Positions 37,785 to 47,523 of a stretch of 60,044 nucleotides of DNA are shown in pieces (the first letter of the stretch is position 1; every line of letters starts with the position of its first letter). The position numbers and the translations under genes are program-made. The notes below the pieces were generated by a model. That model was not told where the DNA came from. It saw only the letters and a program-made list of their open reading frames with translations, and did no database searches. Source of the stretch: Gammaproteobacteria bacterium (GTDB lineage: Bacteria > Pseudomonadota > Gammaproteobacteria > SZUA-229); the NCBI GenBank assembly GCA_029882395.1, contig JAOUKT010000013.1, positions 1 to 60,044 of the forward strand. The letters run 5' to 3'.

Positions 37785-37827
37785 ATGCCAATTCCTCTTG
37801 ATTTTGTAATCGTTATTATTGTGTTTT

Positions 37828-38268
37828 CTAATGCTTGAAATGTAATTTATAAAGCCGTTTGATTGCAATCAGCAGGTTTTTCTTGCTACTAAAGTAGCTG
37901 TCAATCACATCGGCCTTGTCTTTATCATTGAGACTGGTGTAGGAGTTATAACTTCTGGGTAGTCTTTCCCTTAATGCGGTTTCAAACTCCTGTCTTTGTT
38001 GGGCGCTGATATGAACCTGGCTATCGTTATTTTGAGTGTCGACAGTAATACTGGTTTCGTTTGGCTTGTTGCTATTGAGTGTGTCAAGGTGAATCGTTTC
38101 GGCTTCAGCCTCCATAGCTTTTAAGTAATCATCATCTTCTGCTATTGCAGTATAAGAACAACACGATAGTATGAAGCTGGTGACTATAATTCGATTATAT
38201 CTAGTGATTGAAGATAAACTGAAGATTTTATAAGAGACATGCTTTGCGGCTTTGTTTAAGGAAATCAT
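37828..38268 (-). CDS. Small exported protein of unknown function, partner of the rhodanese
   Basis: 146 aa from the most likely ATG; an in-frame start 12 codons earlier exists and no ribosome site is strong. A hydrophobic stretch (VTSFILSCCSYTAIA) suggests a signal peptide with a long n-region, so it is probably exported. The acidic middle is low complexity. The C-terminal 55 residues (ALRERLPRSYNSYTSLND, IDSYFSSKKNLLIAIKRLYKL) look like a folded helical domain. I do not recognise the family. Its tight spacing to the rhodanese suggests a joint role. Confidence 0.6.
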   Translation of the reverse strand: MISLNKAAKHVSYKIFSLSSITRYNRIIVTSFILSCCSYTAIAEDDDYLKAMEAEAETIHLDTLNSNKPNETSITVDTQNNDSQVHISAQQRQEFETALRERLPRSYNSYTSLNDKDKADVIDSYFSSKKNLLIAIKRLYKLHFKH

Positions 38269-38665
38269 GTTCTTTAGTATAAGGATTTTGCATGCTGTGA
38301 ACAAGTGTTTAGATCACCACGCGCAGCGGATAATCTCCCAATGTAGCGCTCAGGATTTTTTTGCCACAATATTATATGTATTTCATGTCAATTTTATCAG
38401 ATGTTTTATAAGCGAGACTATCGTTATGCAGATGTGGTCTATCCTGATGTGTAGACAATCGTATAATCACAGTCCTCATGTTTTACGATAGCAAAGCTTG
38501 CATAAGCTGTGCAGGCAAGTCATTCTAATTTCTAGCGCCTTAAAAGTGCATCGGCTGCTTGTCACAGCAAAGGACACTGCGTCTGATCACTGCTTTACTC
38601 AGTAAGCTGTGGCAGGCTGAGCTTGCTCAGAAACACGGACGATTTAATTGTCGCTGTTATTTTTT
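38269..38665. other. Gap between the small exported protein and the chemoreceptor
   Basis: About 400 bp, no gene recognised. It holds the promoter for the small-protein/rhodanese pair on the minus strand and the terminator of the chemoreceptor at its right edge. A possible 79-codon plus-strand frame has no site or family resemblance. Confidence 0.35.
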
Positions 38666-38707
38666 AAAAAATATGGCTTAGTTTTCTATTATAAAAAACT
38701 TAAGCCA
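38666..38707 (-). terminator. Intrinsic terminator after the chemoreceptor gene
   Basis: On the minus strand TGGCTTAAGTTTT pairs with AAAACTAAGCCA (one bulged base) and is followed by TATTTTTT. It begins 12 nt after the stop codon. Confidence 0.75.
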
Positions 38708-38718
38708 GTGCAGACGGA

Positions 38719-40227
38719 TTAGGCCTTGTTTTCTACCTGACTTAAAAGAGAGACGATTTTTTCAGATAACGGGCCCACTTCTTTATAAATCGCTTCAGCT
38801 TCCATAACGTTACCATTTTCTTTTAATGTAATAATTTCTTTGATAGTGGCATGCAGTTCTTCATGTGGTAATTCAATGTCCTTCATCTCTTTTAAATGAC
38901 CGAACTGCTCAAGGCCTTCACCGTAATACCATTTACCAAGAACACAGTGTTTATGTGAAACGGCTTCTTTTTGGGTGAGGGCTGCTTTGCCATCAAGGAA
39001 ACCTCTTAGCCGGGCTTTCCAGGCCAGATGAGCAGCCTTCGCTTTTGATAAGTCGAGCGCTTTATACGAGCTGCCAAGATTATAAGTGCCAGTGTGACTT
39101 TGCAAATGCATGGAAATACTGGCTAATTTTTCAGTAGTTTGTGCCGTTGATTGTGCATTGATGGCAGTCTCGTTTGCAATTTGCACGATGTTAATGATAT
39201 TGCGATTGATTTCTTCGGCCACAGCGGCCTGTTCTTCTGAGGCCGTTGCGATTTGTAGGTTCATGCTGTTAATTGTGGCGACTGAATCGGTAATCACATC
39301 CAGTGATTGACCGGCCTGACTAGCCTGTTCAACGCTCTGGTTGGCAAGCTCGAGTCCAACTGACATGGCTTTAACGGCATCGATCGCCCCGGCCTGGAGT
39401 TTTTCAATGATCTTTTGTATTTCTTCAGTCGACTGTTTGCTGCGTTGCGCCAGTGTACGAACCTCGTCGGCAACCACAGCAAAGCCGCGACCAGTGTCGC
39501 CAGCTCTGGCGGCTTCGATGGCGGCATTCAGTGCCAGTAAATTGGTTTGTTCTGCAATGCTTTGAATGACAGCTAATACGCTGTCAATTTCACTGGTTTC
39601 TAGCTGAAGTCTGTCGAGCAGAGCAGATGTGTTTTGTACTTCATTAGCCAGGTTTTTAATGCCTGCAACTGACTGGTTAACGATGTTTTTACCGGTTTGA
39701 GCTGCTTCATCTGCTTGCTGAGATGCCTGAGCTGCATCACTGGCATTTTGTGCAATTTCTTGTACGGTAGAAGCCATTTCATTCATCGCAGTGGCGGCCT
39801 GCTCACTTTCAGATTGCTGTCTGCGTATGCCGTCATTAGTAGAGTCAATAATCACCGATAATTTTTCAGCGGATACAGAAATCTGCATGGAGCTATTAAC
39901 CGTCTGTGAGATGAAATCTCTAAGATCGGCAAGCAGGTGAGACAGGCTATTGCTGATATTTGACGAGCCTGTAGCATCATCTTTCAGAAATATTGACAGG
40001 TCTTTGTTATCAGCGATTTGTTGAATGATCTTCTGGGTTTCAAGAGTAATAACAATATGCTGTTGGTAATAAAGCCAACTCAATAGGATCAATGCGAAGA
40101 TGCTGATCATATTGATAACTAACATCAGTGCCGTGGATTCGGAAGTATTCAGACTGTAGAGGATATTTGTAATAACTGTCAATATACTGAGTGTGCTAAT
40201 GCTTAAGAAAAGTCTGCTCGGTGACAT
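38719..40227 (-). CDS. Methyl-accepting chemotaxis protein with C-terminal CZB domain
   Basis: A 502-aa protein. Two hydrophobic spans near residues 6-28 and 33-55 are separated by only a few residues, so there is almost no periplasmic sensor. The signalling core includes the strongly conserved hairpin [20 protein letters not shown] and [15 protein letters not shown]. The last 120 residues form a chemoreceptor zinc-binding (CZB) domain: HLAWK, the [11 protein letters not shown] motif and HEELH, which in characterised proteins bind zinc and respond to oxidants or zinc. It is therefore a cytoplasmic-facing redox or metal sensor of taxis. It is the only chemotaxis gene here. Confidence 0.93.
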   Translation of the reverse strand: MSPSRLFLSISTLSILTVITNILYSLNTSESTALMLVINMISIFALILLSWLYYQQHIVITLETQKIIQQIADNKDLSIFLKDDATGSSNISNSLSHLLADLRDFISQTVNSSMQISVSAEKLSVIIDSTNDGIRRQQSESEQAATAMNEMASTVQEIAQNASDAAQASQQADEAAQTGKNIVNQSVAGIKNLANEVQNTSALLDRLQLETSEIDSVLAVIQSIAEQTNLLALNAAIEAARAGDTGRGFAVVADEVRTLAQRSKQSTEEIQKIIEKLQAGAIDAVKAMSVGLELANQSVEQASQAGQSLDVITDSVATINSMNLQIATASEEQAAVAEEINRNIINIVQIANETAINAQSTAQTTEKLASISMHLQSHTGTYNLGSSYKALDLSKAKAAHLAWKARLRGFLDGKAALTQKEAVSHKHCVLGKWYYGEGLEQFGHLKEMKDIELPHEELHATIKEIITLKENGNVMEAEAIYKEVGPLSEKIVSLLSQVENKA

Positions 40228-41069
40228 ATAGGCGCTCTAAAATGATAAATATAGCCCGCTTATATAGCCTAGTTTCCGGTATGTTGTATTGATAACAAAC
40301 AAGAAAGGCAAAAAATAAAGGCTGCTCAATGTGCCTGATTAAAAAGAGCATAACAAAAACTGAGCAGACCACCCACCAAAGAGCGGTAATCGAACGGCTA
40401 CATCAAGGAAGGGGGATAACAGAACGGTTTAATTTATCACCAATATATAAAAAGTTTGCATATGCGAACAGCTAATTCAGGTTGGATTCGGTAATGATTC
40501 AGACAACAACTCTCAAACAGGTATTAACTGATTTACCGGATAACATGTTGATTTGAAGCGAGTCCGGAAGTGTTCGATTTAAACACACGGTTGAGAAATT
40601 AATGCATAAAAGAGTTAAAGCAAAACCAGGGCAATGCCTAAGATGCAATCAAAGCTGTCAATAGTTATGCTTATTGCGTGTTCTTTTTTAGTGCGTTTTA
40701 TGCCGTTAAATTTGCTAATTATAGTAAAAAAGCACATGCTGTTTATATTGGAACAATAAATCACGGGCTTATTTTGTGTTAAGCATTTTTCTTTAATTAC
40801 GGCTTTTGTTTTTTATAAAGTGAAATTCCTCATTCTACGGTCATGGATGGCCGTAAAATCTATCGGCTGAATAATGCGTAGAATACGCACAGCCGCACTC
40901 AGATCAGGCATTAGGCTTGATATCTCAGACATTTCTACCGCGCTATCTTTGCCCAAACACAAGATACTTGTGAAAGAGCAGCACATTAAAGACACAGGCC
41001 TAATGGCGAAACTGACAATTCGTTCATGAAGTCACACCTACTGAATTTTTCATATAAGGAAAAGGCGAC
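40228..41069. other. 842-bp gene-poor region
   Basis: No convincing gene. A 60-codon minus-strand frame (40813-40995) and a 20-codon plus frame at 40602-40664 with a CxxCxxxC pattern were seen but are weak. The region is AT-rich, with scattered small inverted repeats (GCGTA-GAA-TACGC near 40877). It may contain regulatory DNA for the dehydrogenase gene downstream. Confidence 0.35.
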
Positions 41070-42233
41070 ATGAACACATTAAGAGTAGGAGTCATTGGTA
41101 CTTCTAAAAAAGAAGACGAACGACGCTTCCCAATCCATCCAGGTCATTTACAGCGCATTCCTGAATTACTTCGTCGCCAGCTTATATTTGAGCAAGGTTA
41201 TGGTGAACCATTTGGTATTTCAGATTCGGAAATTGCTGCGCTCACAGGTGGTATTGCCACGCGTCACGAACTACTGGCCGACATTGGCACGGTTATTATT
41301 GCCAAGCCAGTACTGGCTGATTTACAGGAGCTTCGCGAAGGCGGCACACTCTGGGGTTATGTGCATTGCGTGCAGCAACGTGACATCACCCAGGCGGCTC
41401 TTGATCGCAAACAGACACTCATTGCCTTTGAGGATATGTTTATCAGATCGCCTAACGGCCATGTAGGCCGGCATACATTTTATAAGAATAACGAAATGGC
41501 TGGCTATTGCGGTGTCATACACGCCTTGCAACTAAAAGGTATTGATGGTCATTACGGTAACCAGCGCAAAACCATTATTTTCGGTTTTGGTGCCGTCAGC
41601 CGTGGTGCGATTTATGCGCTCAAAGCGCATGGTTTTAGAGATATCACAATTTGTATTCAGCGACCAGAACACGAGGTACGTGAAGAAGTGCTTGATTGCA
41701 ACTATGTCAGAATTCGATCAGGTAACGAGCACGAGGCGCGCATGGTGGTGGTCGAGCACGACGGCTGCGCACGGCCGCTGACTGAGCTAATTAGTGAAGC
41801 AGATATTATTGTAAACGGCACCTTTCAGGATACAGGAAATCCTACCGACTTTGTTACCGAAGCAGAAAGTGCATGCCTCAAAGCCAATAGCCTGATTATT
41901 GATGTCAGTTGCGACGAGGGAATGGGATTCTTTTTTGCCAGACCAACCACATTCAAAGATCCGATGTTTAAGTATGACACTGTCGATTACTATGCCGTCG
42001 ATCATACCCCTAGTTATCTCTGGGAAAGCGCAACGCGATCGATTTCTGCTGCACTGATTGTTTATTTACCGACAGTGCTGGCGGGACGTGACAGCTGGCA
42101 TAAAAATGAGACGATTCGCCAGGCGATCAATATTGATGGTGGTGTGATTCGGAACACTTCAATTTTATCGTTTCAAAAGCGTGAGCCGGAGTATCCTCAT
42201 GGTTACCTGAATCCGGCTGAAAATGCGGCCTGA
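41070..42233 (+). CDS. AlaDH/PNT-type dehydrogenase, N5-(carboxyethyl)ornithine-synthase-like
   Basis: A 387-aa protein, AAAGGCG before ATG. The N-terminal VGVIGTSKKEDERRFPIHPGHL is the substrate-binding part of the alanine dehydrogenase/transhydrogenase superfamily. The NAD(P)-binding region is RKTIIFGFGAVSRGAIYALKAHGF. The C-terminal VDHTPSYLWESATRSISAAL resembles the conserved helix of N5-(carboxyethyl)ornithine synthase, which joins pyruvate to the amino group of ornithine. The protein is longer than the lactococcal enzyme (313 aa) by an inserted segment near 200-250. Its true substrates could be another amino acid and 2-oxo acid. Monocistronic as far as can be seen. Confidence 0.75.
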   Translation: MNTLRVGVIGTSKKEDERRFPIHPGHLQRIPELLRRQLIFEQGYGEPFGISDSEIAALTGGIATRHELLADIGTVIIAKPVLADLQELREGGTLWGYVHCVQQRDITQAALDRKQTLIAFEDMFIRSPNGHVGRHTFYKNNEMAGYCGVIHALQLKGIDGHYGNQRKTIIFGFGAVSRGAIYALKAHGFRDITICIQRPEHEVREEVLDCNYVRIRSGNEHEARMVVVEHDGCARPLTELISEADIIVNGTFQDTGNPTDFVTEAESACLKANSLIIDVSCDEGMGFFFARPTTFKDPMFKYDTVDYYAVDHTPSYLWESATRSISAALIVYLPTVLAGRDSWHKNETIRQAINIDGGVIRNTSILSFQKREPEYPHGYLNPAENAA

Positions 42234-42407
42234 TAATTGACTCTAGCCGGTGCGCCTTTAGCGTGCGGCCGAACAGGTGTTGGTATTGCTGTTTGTGCTT
42301 ATATCAAAACGGTGAGCGCTGGTTTGCAAGGCATCAATCAGTTAATAGCAGAGAATGAGTTAAAACTGTGCAAACTCAACAGGCACAGCATTAACAGGTC
42401 CGGCTTG

Positions 42408-43427
42408 CTATTGTATAATGCTGTTTGTCTGGCGCATGGTTATCTTTATATTGTCTTTACTGTTTACACTGAAATCAAAGCTGATGTATTTAATACAGTC
42501 AGCCGGCCAGCAAATCGCTTCGTAATTATATTGAGCTTTTAAAGCCGTTTTATCACCGGTACGGCTTACGGAATAACTCAGATTGTGTGCTTTATGGTTC
42601 GTTAAATCAATTGCTATTTCTTCCTGTTCAGATGCAAGCACAAGAAGAAAAGGTATGCTGTTGTTCAGTTTTGCTTGTGTTTTTTGCAAACCCAATAAAT
42701 ATAAGGCGTCTACACTGTCACCCTTGCCCAGTCGCGGGTCGTTAATCTTTTGTAATGCAGCTAAACGATGAGCGTAAGAAAGAGCCAGACACGATTTAAC
42801 CGTGTTCTTGGTTTTTGTGCAGCTATTGCGTTTCTTTATCCATTGTCTTTGTGCCGTTTTCAGATCTTTCTGCTTTGGTTTTGCAAAGCTTTTCTTTGCT
42901 GCTTTATACTGCTGGTTAATCTCGATATCAGCCTGAGCCAGTCGTTTATCACTGCAAATTGTTTTTTCAATCTGGTTAGATGCCTTCGCACAGTTAAAGC
43001 CTGCCTTGTAATAGACAGGCTTAAAATAAAATACTTCCGCGTTGCTGTTCTGCGTAGTGTTTCTAATGGTGATGGATTTTTTTTCTTCTGATGGCTCGGC
43101 TAAAATAAACATTTTATTGTTTTTTGTGTCAATTGCTTTAAAGGCATTTATAAACGTTGCCGAGCCGTTCTGGTATTCCTCGTTAGGGCCATAGGGTATG
43201 TCACGGTAGACTGAATCCCAGTCAAAACCATCTTCATTTAATTTGATGTTAAGGTAATAATAGACAGTTGGATTTTCAGACGGATCTTTGGACTCATCCC
43301 AGGTGCCAGCCCATTTTTTTTCGGCAGACGATTCCAGGGCGGCCAGCGGCTGAATAAAACACAAACTTAAAAATAATGTGGCTATAAGAGAAAGCGGTGC
43401 TTTTTTTAACCGGTGTGAAAATCGCAT
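42408..43427 (-). CDS. Secreted protein with LprI-type (DUF1311) domain
   Basis: A 339-aa protein with a clear signal peptide (MRFSHRLKKAPLSLIATLFLS..., cleavage near PLAA) and GAGGG before ATG. Residues about 140-225 form a DUF1311/lysozyme-inhibitor-LprI-like domain: FNCAKASNQIEKTICSDKRLAQADIEIN, QWIKKRNSC, VKSCLALSYAHRL, with the expected cysteines. The flanking regions are unassigned. Members bind or inhibit lysozyme in some bacteria, but that is not shown for this size class. It should be periplasmic. Confidence 0.8.
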   Translation of the reverse strand: MRFSHRLKKAPLSLIATLFLSLCFIQPLAALESSAEKKWAGTWDESKDPSENPTVYYYLNIKLNEDGFDWDSVYRDIPYGPNEEYQNGSATFINAFKAIDTKNNKMFILAEPSEEKKSITIRNTTQNSNAEVFYFKPVYYKAGFNCAKASNQIEKTICSDKRLAQADIEINQQYKAAKKSFAKPKQKDLKTAQRQWIKKRNSCTKTKNTVKSCLALSYAHRLAALQKINDPRLGKGDSVDALYLLGLQKTQAKLNNSIPFLLVLASEQEEIAIDLTNHKAHNLSYSVSRTGDKTALKAQYNYEAICWPADCIKYISFDFSVNSKDNIKITMRQTNSIIQ

Positions 43428-43855
43428 AAAACCCTCGTTGTCTATCTAGACTCTGTCAGTGAGATGGTGTTGATGAATGAAATTAATACGCAAGATAAAG
43501 AGTAACTCTATTGTTATCAATGCTGCCTGAGTCTGCTCCATTGACCTCAGGCTAAACAGAAGCGCCTATTGAGGACCAATTCTGGACATAGTATTATCGT
43601 TAAATTTTATTCTTTAGGTAATGTGTTCAGAGCATAATATACAAAAGACCTGGAATCAATCCTCAGCGTTGCGGCATGCTGTAACGGCTGGTCAATTTTG
43701 ATACATCAAGCTATGATCGTTATTCTATCGTTAGAATAAATCAGAATAATCTTTATAATATGCGCATTTCTGTAAAAGCGTGCATGTCTGATCATGCAGC
43801 GTCAGCCTTTTTGTTGGCTTGTTATTAGTCTCGTTACACGAATAAAAGAGGTTTT
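43428..43855. other. Divergent gap before the DUF3050 gene
   Basis: 428 bp, no gene. One perfect inverted repeat, GCCTGAG/CTCAGGC at 43525-43552 with a 14-nt loop, lacks a T-run. Probably holds promoters for both flanking genes. Confidence 0.35.
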
Positions 43856-44623
43856 ATGCCAACACAAATTACAAGTGACATTATCGACTCCTTCAAAAGT
43901 CAGCTTGAAAACCATGCAATATATGAAGCCGTCTCTACGATTAAAGATCTGCAGCGTTTCATGGAGCACCATATTTATTCAGTCTGGGATTTCATGTCAC
44001 TTATAAAATTCCTTCAGTCTGAAGTTGCACCGACAAAATACCCCTGGACACCGCAAGGCGAGGGTGAGGTAAGACGCTTTATTAATGAACTGGTGCTTGA
44101 AGAGGAGTCCGATGAAACCAATCTGCCGGGTGAGTATTCCAGTCATTTTGAACTCTATCGCAGGGCCATGAGTGAAGTTGGCGCAGACATTACAGCGTCG
44201 ACAAATTTTATTTCTGCCGTTCAGAACAAAGGCATTAACAAAGCCCTGCAGTTGCCTGATGTGCCAGAACCATCACGTGCGTTTACATCAACTACGTTTC
44301 AGTTTATCGACAATAATAAACCGCATCAGGTTGCAGCCGCTTTAGCATTAGGCAGAGAGCATATAATTCCCGGTATGTTTCGCTCAATTCTCAAAAAGAC
44401 AGGTGTTACCGATAAAGAGGCGCCCATTTTTCATTATTACCTTAACCGCCATATCCATCTGGATGAAGACTTCCATGCCCCGCTATCATTGAGGCTTCTC
44501 AATGGTTTATGTGGCGGCGATGAAAGCAAAATAGAAGAAGCAATTGCGGCTGCAAAACAAGCGGTAAGTGCCCGCATTGACTTCTGGGATGGTGTGCTCG
44601 AAGCCATAAACTCGCCAGCATAA
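43856..44623 (+). CDS. DUF3050 protein, heme-oxygenase-like fold
   Basis: A 255-aa protein with AGAGG before ATG. The sequence matches the DUF3050 pattern: FMEHHIYSVWDFMSLIKFLQ near residue 40, ELVLEEESDE, an ALGREHIIPGMF helix and YYLNRHIHLDEDFHAPLS near 195-215. These Glu and His positions follow the layout of heme-oxygenase-like diiron oxidases, in which they bind a metal pair. No characterised member is known to me, so a redox role is inferred. It is cytoplasmic and alone in its unit. Confidence 0.82.
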   Translation: MPTQITSDIIDSFKSQLENHAIYEAVSTIKDLQRFMEHHIYSVWDFMSLIKFLQSEVAPTKYPWTPQGEGEVRRFINELVLEEESDETNLPGEYSSHFELYRRAMSEVGADITASTNFISAVQNKGINKALQLPDVPEPSRAFTSTTFQFIDNNKPHQVAAALALGREHIIPGMFRSILKKTGVTDKEAPIFHYYLNRHIHLDEDFHAPLSLRLLNGLCGGDESKIEEAIAAAKQAVSARIDFWDGVLEAINSPA

Positions 44624-45093
44624 GGCGGTATCAGTAATAGAGTGCAATTTTATTGTTACTTGGTGGCAGCATTTGGCTAGATTGTTATCACATTAAAAAA
44701 TGTCATCTAGTAATTCACGTGTAATCTCAGCCTTAGCCTGACAAAATATGCCGATAAAGCGTCATTCAATGCTTAGCGCATTTCCATTGCTAAATTAGAT
44801 CAATATAATATAAAGAATAGTAGCGGCTCCATTTAGACGAATCTGCTGCTATAGTGGTAGAAAACGCTGAAAAAAGGACTGGTTGGGGGAGTGTTGGCGT
44901 GAAAATACAACACTATGGTCATGCAGATAAAGTGTTTTTCGTGTTCGTTCTATAGACTTAGCTTATGCAACAATATATAAACGGTGCTAGAATTTAACCT
45001 TGCTCGTATTCGAGTACTCTTTTGAGGCCAATATCCTTTTCATCTCCCTGCTATATGAGCGGGCAGCAGGAAATAATATAAAAACGGGAACCT
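44624..45093. other. Promoter region of the XpaC/TelA cluster
   Basis: 470 bp without a gene, AT-rich. No confident -35/-10 pair or riboswitch was seen. Confidence 0.35.
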
Positions 45094-45666
45094 ATGAATA
45101 GCTCTACAGCGCTCTATGCGGTCGTTATATCAATAGCCATTTTACTCACAGTATTACTTTCATTTTTTGTCTCTTTTCCAGTCAGTCTTGTGATGGCTTT
45201 CATTGTCGCGATAGCCTTCTATTTCATAATGAAAAAATCTGAAGCTGAGCATGAAGACGAAGCAGAAACACCCTTGAGTGCAAATGATCTTGCCGTTGAG
45301 TCTTTATTGGCTGTTAACCTTGATTTGCGCAAAACCATTATAGCCGCAGAAATACGGGCCTCTTTTGAAGCCATTATTGACCAGCTGCTTGAAATTTTGC
45401 CCGTGGTTGCCGAGTTAGACCCGGACAGCGAGCTGGCCTGGGTGATTAACCGCATGGCAACTGAATACCTTCCTGAGAAATCAATCAGGCCTTATCTGGC
45501 TCTGGATGAGGGCAGTCGACATGATGAGAAGACCATCTCATCTGTCAGACAAGGGCTGGCAGGTATGAAAAAAGAACTCGATGATGTGGAAGAAATTCTG
45601 GCATCTCGTAAAAGCAATGAATTTAATGCAAAAGCTAAATTTCTTAAACACCGTTTTGATATTTAA
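45094..45666 (+). CDS. XpaC-like membrane protein
   Basis: A 190-aa protein. Two hydrophobic spans (about 7-28 and 31-48) anchor a cytoplasmic helical domain (about 60-185) with a coiled-coil-like end (GLAGMKKELDDVEEILASRKS). The layout and the partner TelA gene resemble XpaC (annotated as 5-bromo-4-chloroindolyl-phosphate hydrolysis protein), which is commonly found next to TelA. No catalytic motif is visible. The 12-nt gap to telA supports co-translation. Probably a membrane anchor for the TelA-like protein. Confidence 0.6.
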   Translation: MNSSTALYAVVISIAILLTVLLSFFVSFPVSLVMAFIVAIAFYFIMKKSEAEHEDEAETPLSANDLAVESLLAVNLDLRKTIIAAEIRASFEAIIDQLLEILPVVAELDPDSELAWVINRMATEYLPEKSIRPYLALDEGSRHDEKTISSVRQGLAGMKKELDDVEEILASRKSNEFNAKAKFLKHRFDI

Positions 45667-45678
45667 TTTGGGATAGTC

Positions 45679-46818
45679 ATGACTGATAAAAAGCAGCCTA
45701 AATGGGCAAAAGAAGACGATGTAAAAGGCATGAAAGAAAAAACCATGGCTTTAGTGACTCAGGTTAAGGAAAAGTCAGGGCCTGCACTGATGCGTGCGAT
45801 TGATGTGATCGGTGCTAATTCACAAAAAAGAATGGCCAAAGCCAATGACCTGATGGCCAACAGTGTTAATTCGCTGCTCAAGGGCATGGACGGTAAATCG
45901 CCGACCGGTGAGAAATTACTGGAACTGCGTTCTGCAATGGATGAGCTTAACCCGCATTCCGTGAGTAATGCCTGGTGGTTTTCATGGATGCCAAAAGCGA
46001 TTAAACGCAAAGCCGTCTCCCGCTTTATACATAAATATGAGCCGATGCAAAAACATGTAAACGGCATATTATCGGGCTTGCGTGCAGGTAAAGATGACTT
46101 GCTCGAGACCAGCATCGAATTAGAAAATCAATACACTGAAATAGAAGCCGCACAAAAAGAGATCCAGGCAGAAATTTATGTTGGCGAACTGTTTTTTGAT
46201 GAAGTCGAAAAACTGGAAACGTCTGTCGATACCAATGATGTTCAGGAACAGCAGAAACTGTCTTCTGCAAAAAATAAAGCCGCCCGGCGGATACGCGATT
46301 TGCGCACAATGGAACAGTCAGCTGTGCAGTTTTTTATCAGCATAGACCAGACTATTTCAACCAATGAATTATTGAGTGAGCAGATTGACAGTGCATTGAC
46401 TGTCGGCCCGATGGTCATGACGAATGCACTGAGAATACAGGCAGCACTGGCAAAACAGGACAGCGTTAAAAAAGCCGTTCAGGGTTTCCAGCAAGGTCTG
46501 GGTGAAATGATGGCGCAAAATGCAGCGGCGGTAAACAAGGCGGCATCAGAAATAGGTGATATGTACAACAGCCCTGTGATTGCACTGGAAAAACTGGAAG
46601 AAGGTTTTGATCAGCTCATGCAGGCTGTTAACACCGCCAATGAAACCATGGCCAACAGTACGCTTAAAGCCCGTGAAGCCAGTGCCCGCCTGGCGGATAT
46701 GACGGCTGAACTGTCTCCGGTCGCTGAGGGGCTGCACGATGCCAGAAATAATACCGATGATGCATTAGAGACGCTGACGCTTGAAGAAAAAGTGATCAAT
46801 CCAGAGGCTGAAAAATAA
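45679..46818 (+). CDS. TelA-family protein (toxic anion resistance)
   Basis: A 379-aa largely helical cytoplasmic protein matching the TelA/KlaA pattern: GEKLLELRSAMDELNPHS, the YEPMQKHVNGILSGLRAGKDDLLETSIELENQY segment, YVGELFFDEVE, and a long coiled-coil C-terminal part. In other bacteria TelA-like proteins affect tellurite, lantibiotic or envelope-stress resistance, but the mechanism is unclear. It overlaps the following gene by one base (TAATG). Its place in a six-gene cluster with DUF350 and a polyamine-synthase-like protein suggests an envelope function. Confidence 0.88.
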   Translation: MTDKKQPKWAKEDDVKGMKEKTMALVTQVKEKSGPALMRAIDVIGANSQKRMAKANDLMANSVNSLLKGMDGKSPTGEKLLELRSAMDELNPHSVSNAWWFSWMPKAIKRKAVSRFIHKYEPMQKHVNGILSGLRAGKDDLLETSIELENQYTEIEAAQKEIQAEIYVGELFFDEVEKLETSVDTNDVQEQQKLSSAKNKAARRIRDLRTMEQSAVQFFISIDQTISTNELLSEQIDSALTVGPMVMTNALRIQAALAKQDSVKKAVQGFQQGLGEMMAQNAAAVNKAASEIGDMYNSPVIALEKLEEGFDQLMQAVNTANETMANSTLKAREASARLADMTAELSPVAEGLHDARNNTDDALETLTLEEKVINPEAEK

Positions 46819-47441
46819 TGAACTCAGTCAGCGAGCGGCTGCAAGCTATCCGGGGCTTAAATCCTTTACCTGTTAAAGACCGAAAAAAACTCGATATTAC
46901 TCATCTTAAAAAAGGGGGTTATCTGGATTTTGAAGACCAGACCTGGCAGGTTAACAATCTGTTTTTTTATCTCGATGTTAAATGGAATAACTTTGCACGT
47001 CGAAAAAAAGATTACTGGATTACCGAGCTTGAGTTGTTTTCACTGAATACAGGTAAAACAATTTATCTGGAATGGGAAATTGATGATGTACTGGAAATCA
47101 GTAAGACCTCGGCTTTGCTCAAAATGCGCGAGATCAAGTTTGAAAATAAACCTTTGAGCCGTGCTGACCTTGAATACATCGCCGATGAAGAAGCAGGGGA
47201 AGTTGTGGTTGACGGTGTTCCATTTTATTACTCTGAAGACGACACCTGGGCAGGATTGTTTTTAAAAACGCGCGATTCAAAAGACGGCGTTGCAGTGCGT
47301 TGTTATGAATTTGAATCAGATGATGAACAATGTTTAACCATTGAGGCCTGGCATGAGCAAGATGAAGACCGCCCTGACCGGGAAGCATTCCTGAGCCTTG
47401 AGGTTAATAGTCATTCGATATCGGTTCTGCAAACAGACTAG
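46818..47441 (+). CDS. DUF4178 domain protein
   Basis: A 207-aa protein of mostly beta structure. The KKGGYLDFEDQTWQVNNLFFY opening and the ELELFSLNTGKTIYLEWEID strand pair fit DUF4178, a small barrel-like domain, here with an acidic C-terminal part (EFESDDEQCLTIEAWHEQDEDRPDREAF). No signal peptide or membrane segment. DUF4178 is known to me mainly from neighbourhoods with DUF350 and spermidine-synthase-like genes, as here. The role is unknown. Confidence 0.75.
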   Translation: MNSVSERLQAIRGLNPLPVKDRKKLDITHLKKGGYLDFEDQTWQVNNLFFYLDVKWNNFARRKKDYWITELELFSLNTGKTIYLEWEIDDVLEISKTSALLKMREIKFENKPLSRADLEYIADEEAGEVVVDGVPFYYSEDDTWAGLFLKTRDSKDGVAVRCYEFESDDEQCLTIEAWHEQDEDRPDREAFLSLEVNSHSISVLQTD

Positions 47442-47523
47442 GATATTGAGTCGGTCTTCACTGAAAAAAATAACAACAAATATGAAAGTCATGTTTCAAA
47501 AACACGTTGAACAGGGGCGTCGC

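Noticed and set aside
40813..40995. 60-codon minus-strand frame in the empty gap
   Set aside because: No ribosome site and no resemblance to a known family.
42237..42542. 101-codon plus frame after the dehydrogenase gene
   Set aside because: It overlaps the 3' end of the LprI-type gene on the other strand and lacks a start site.
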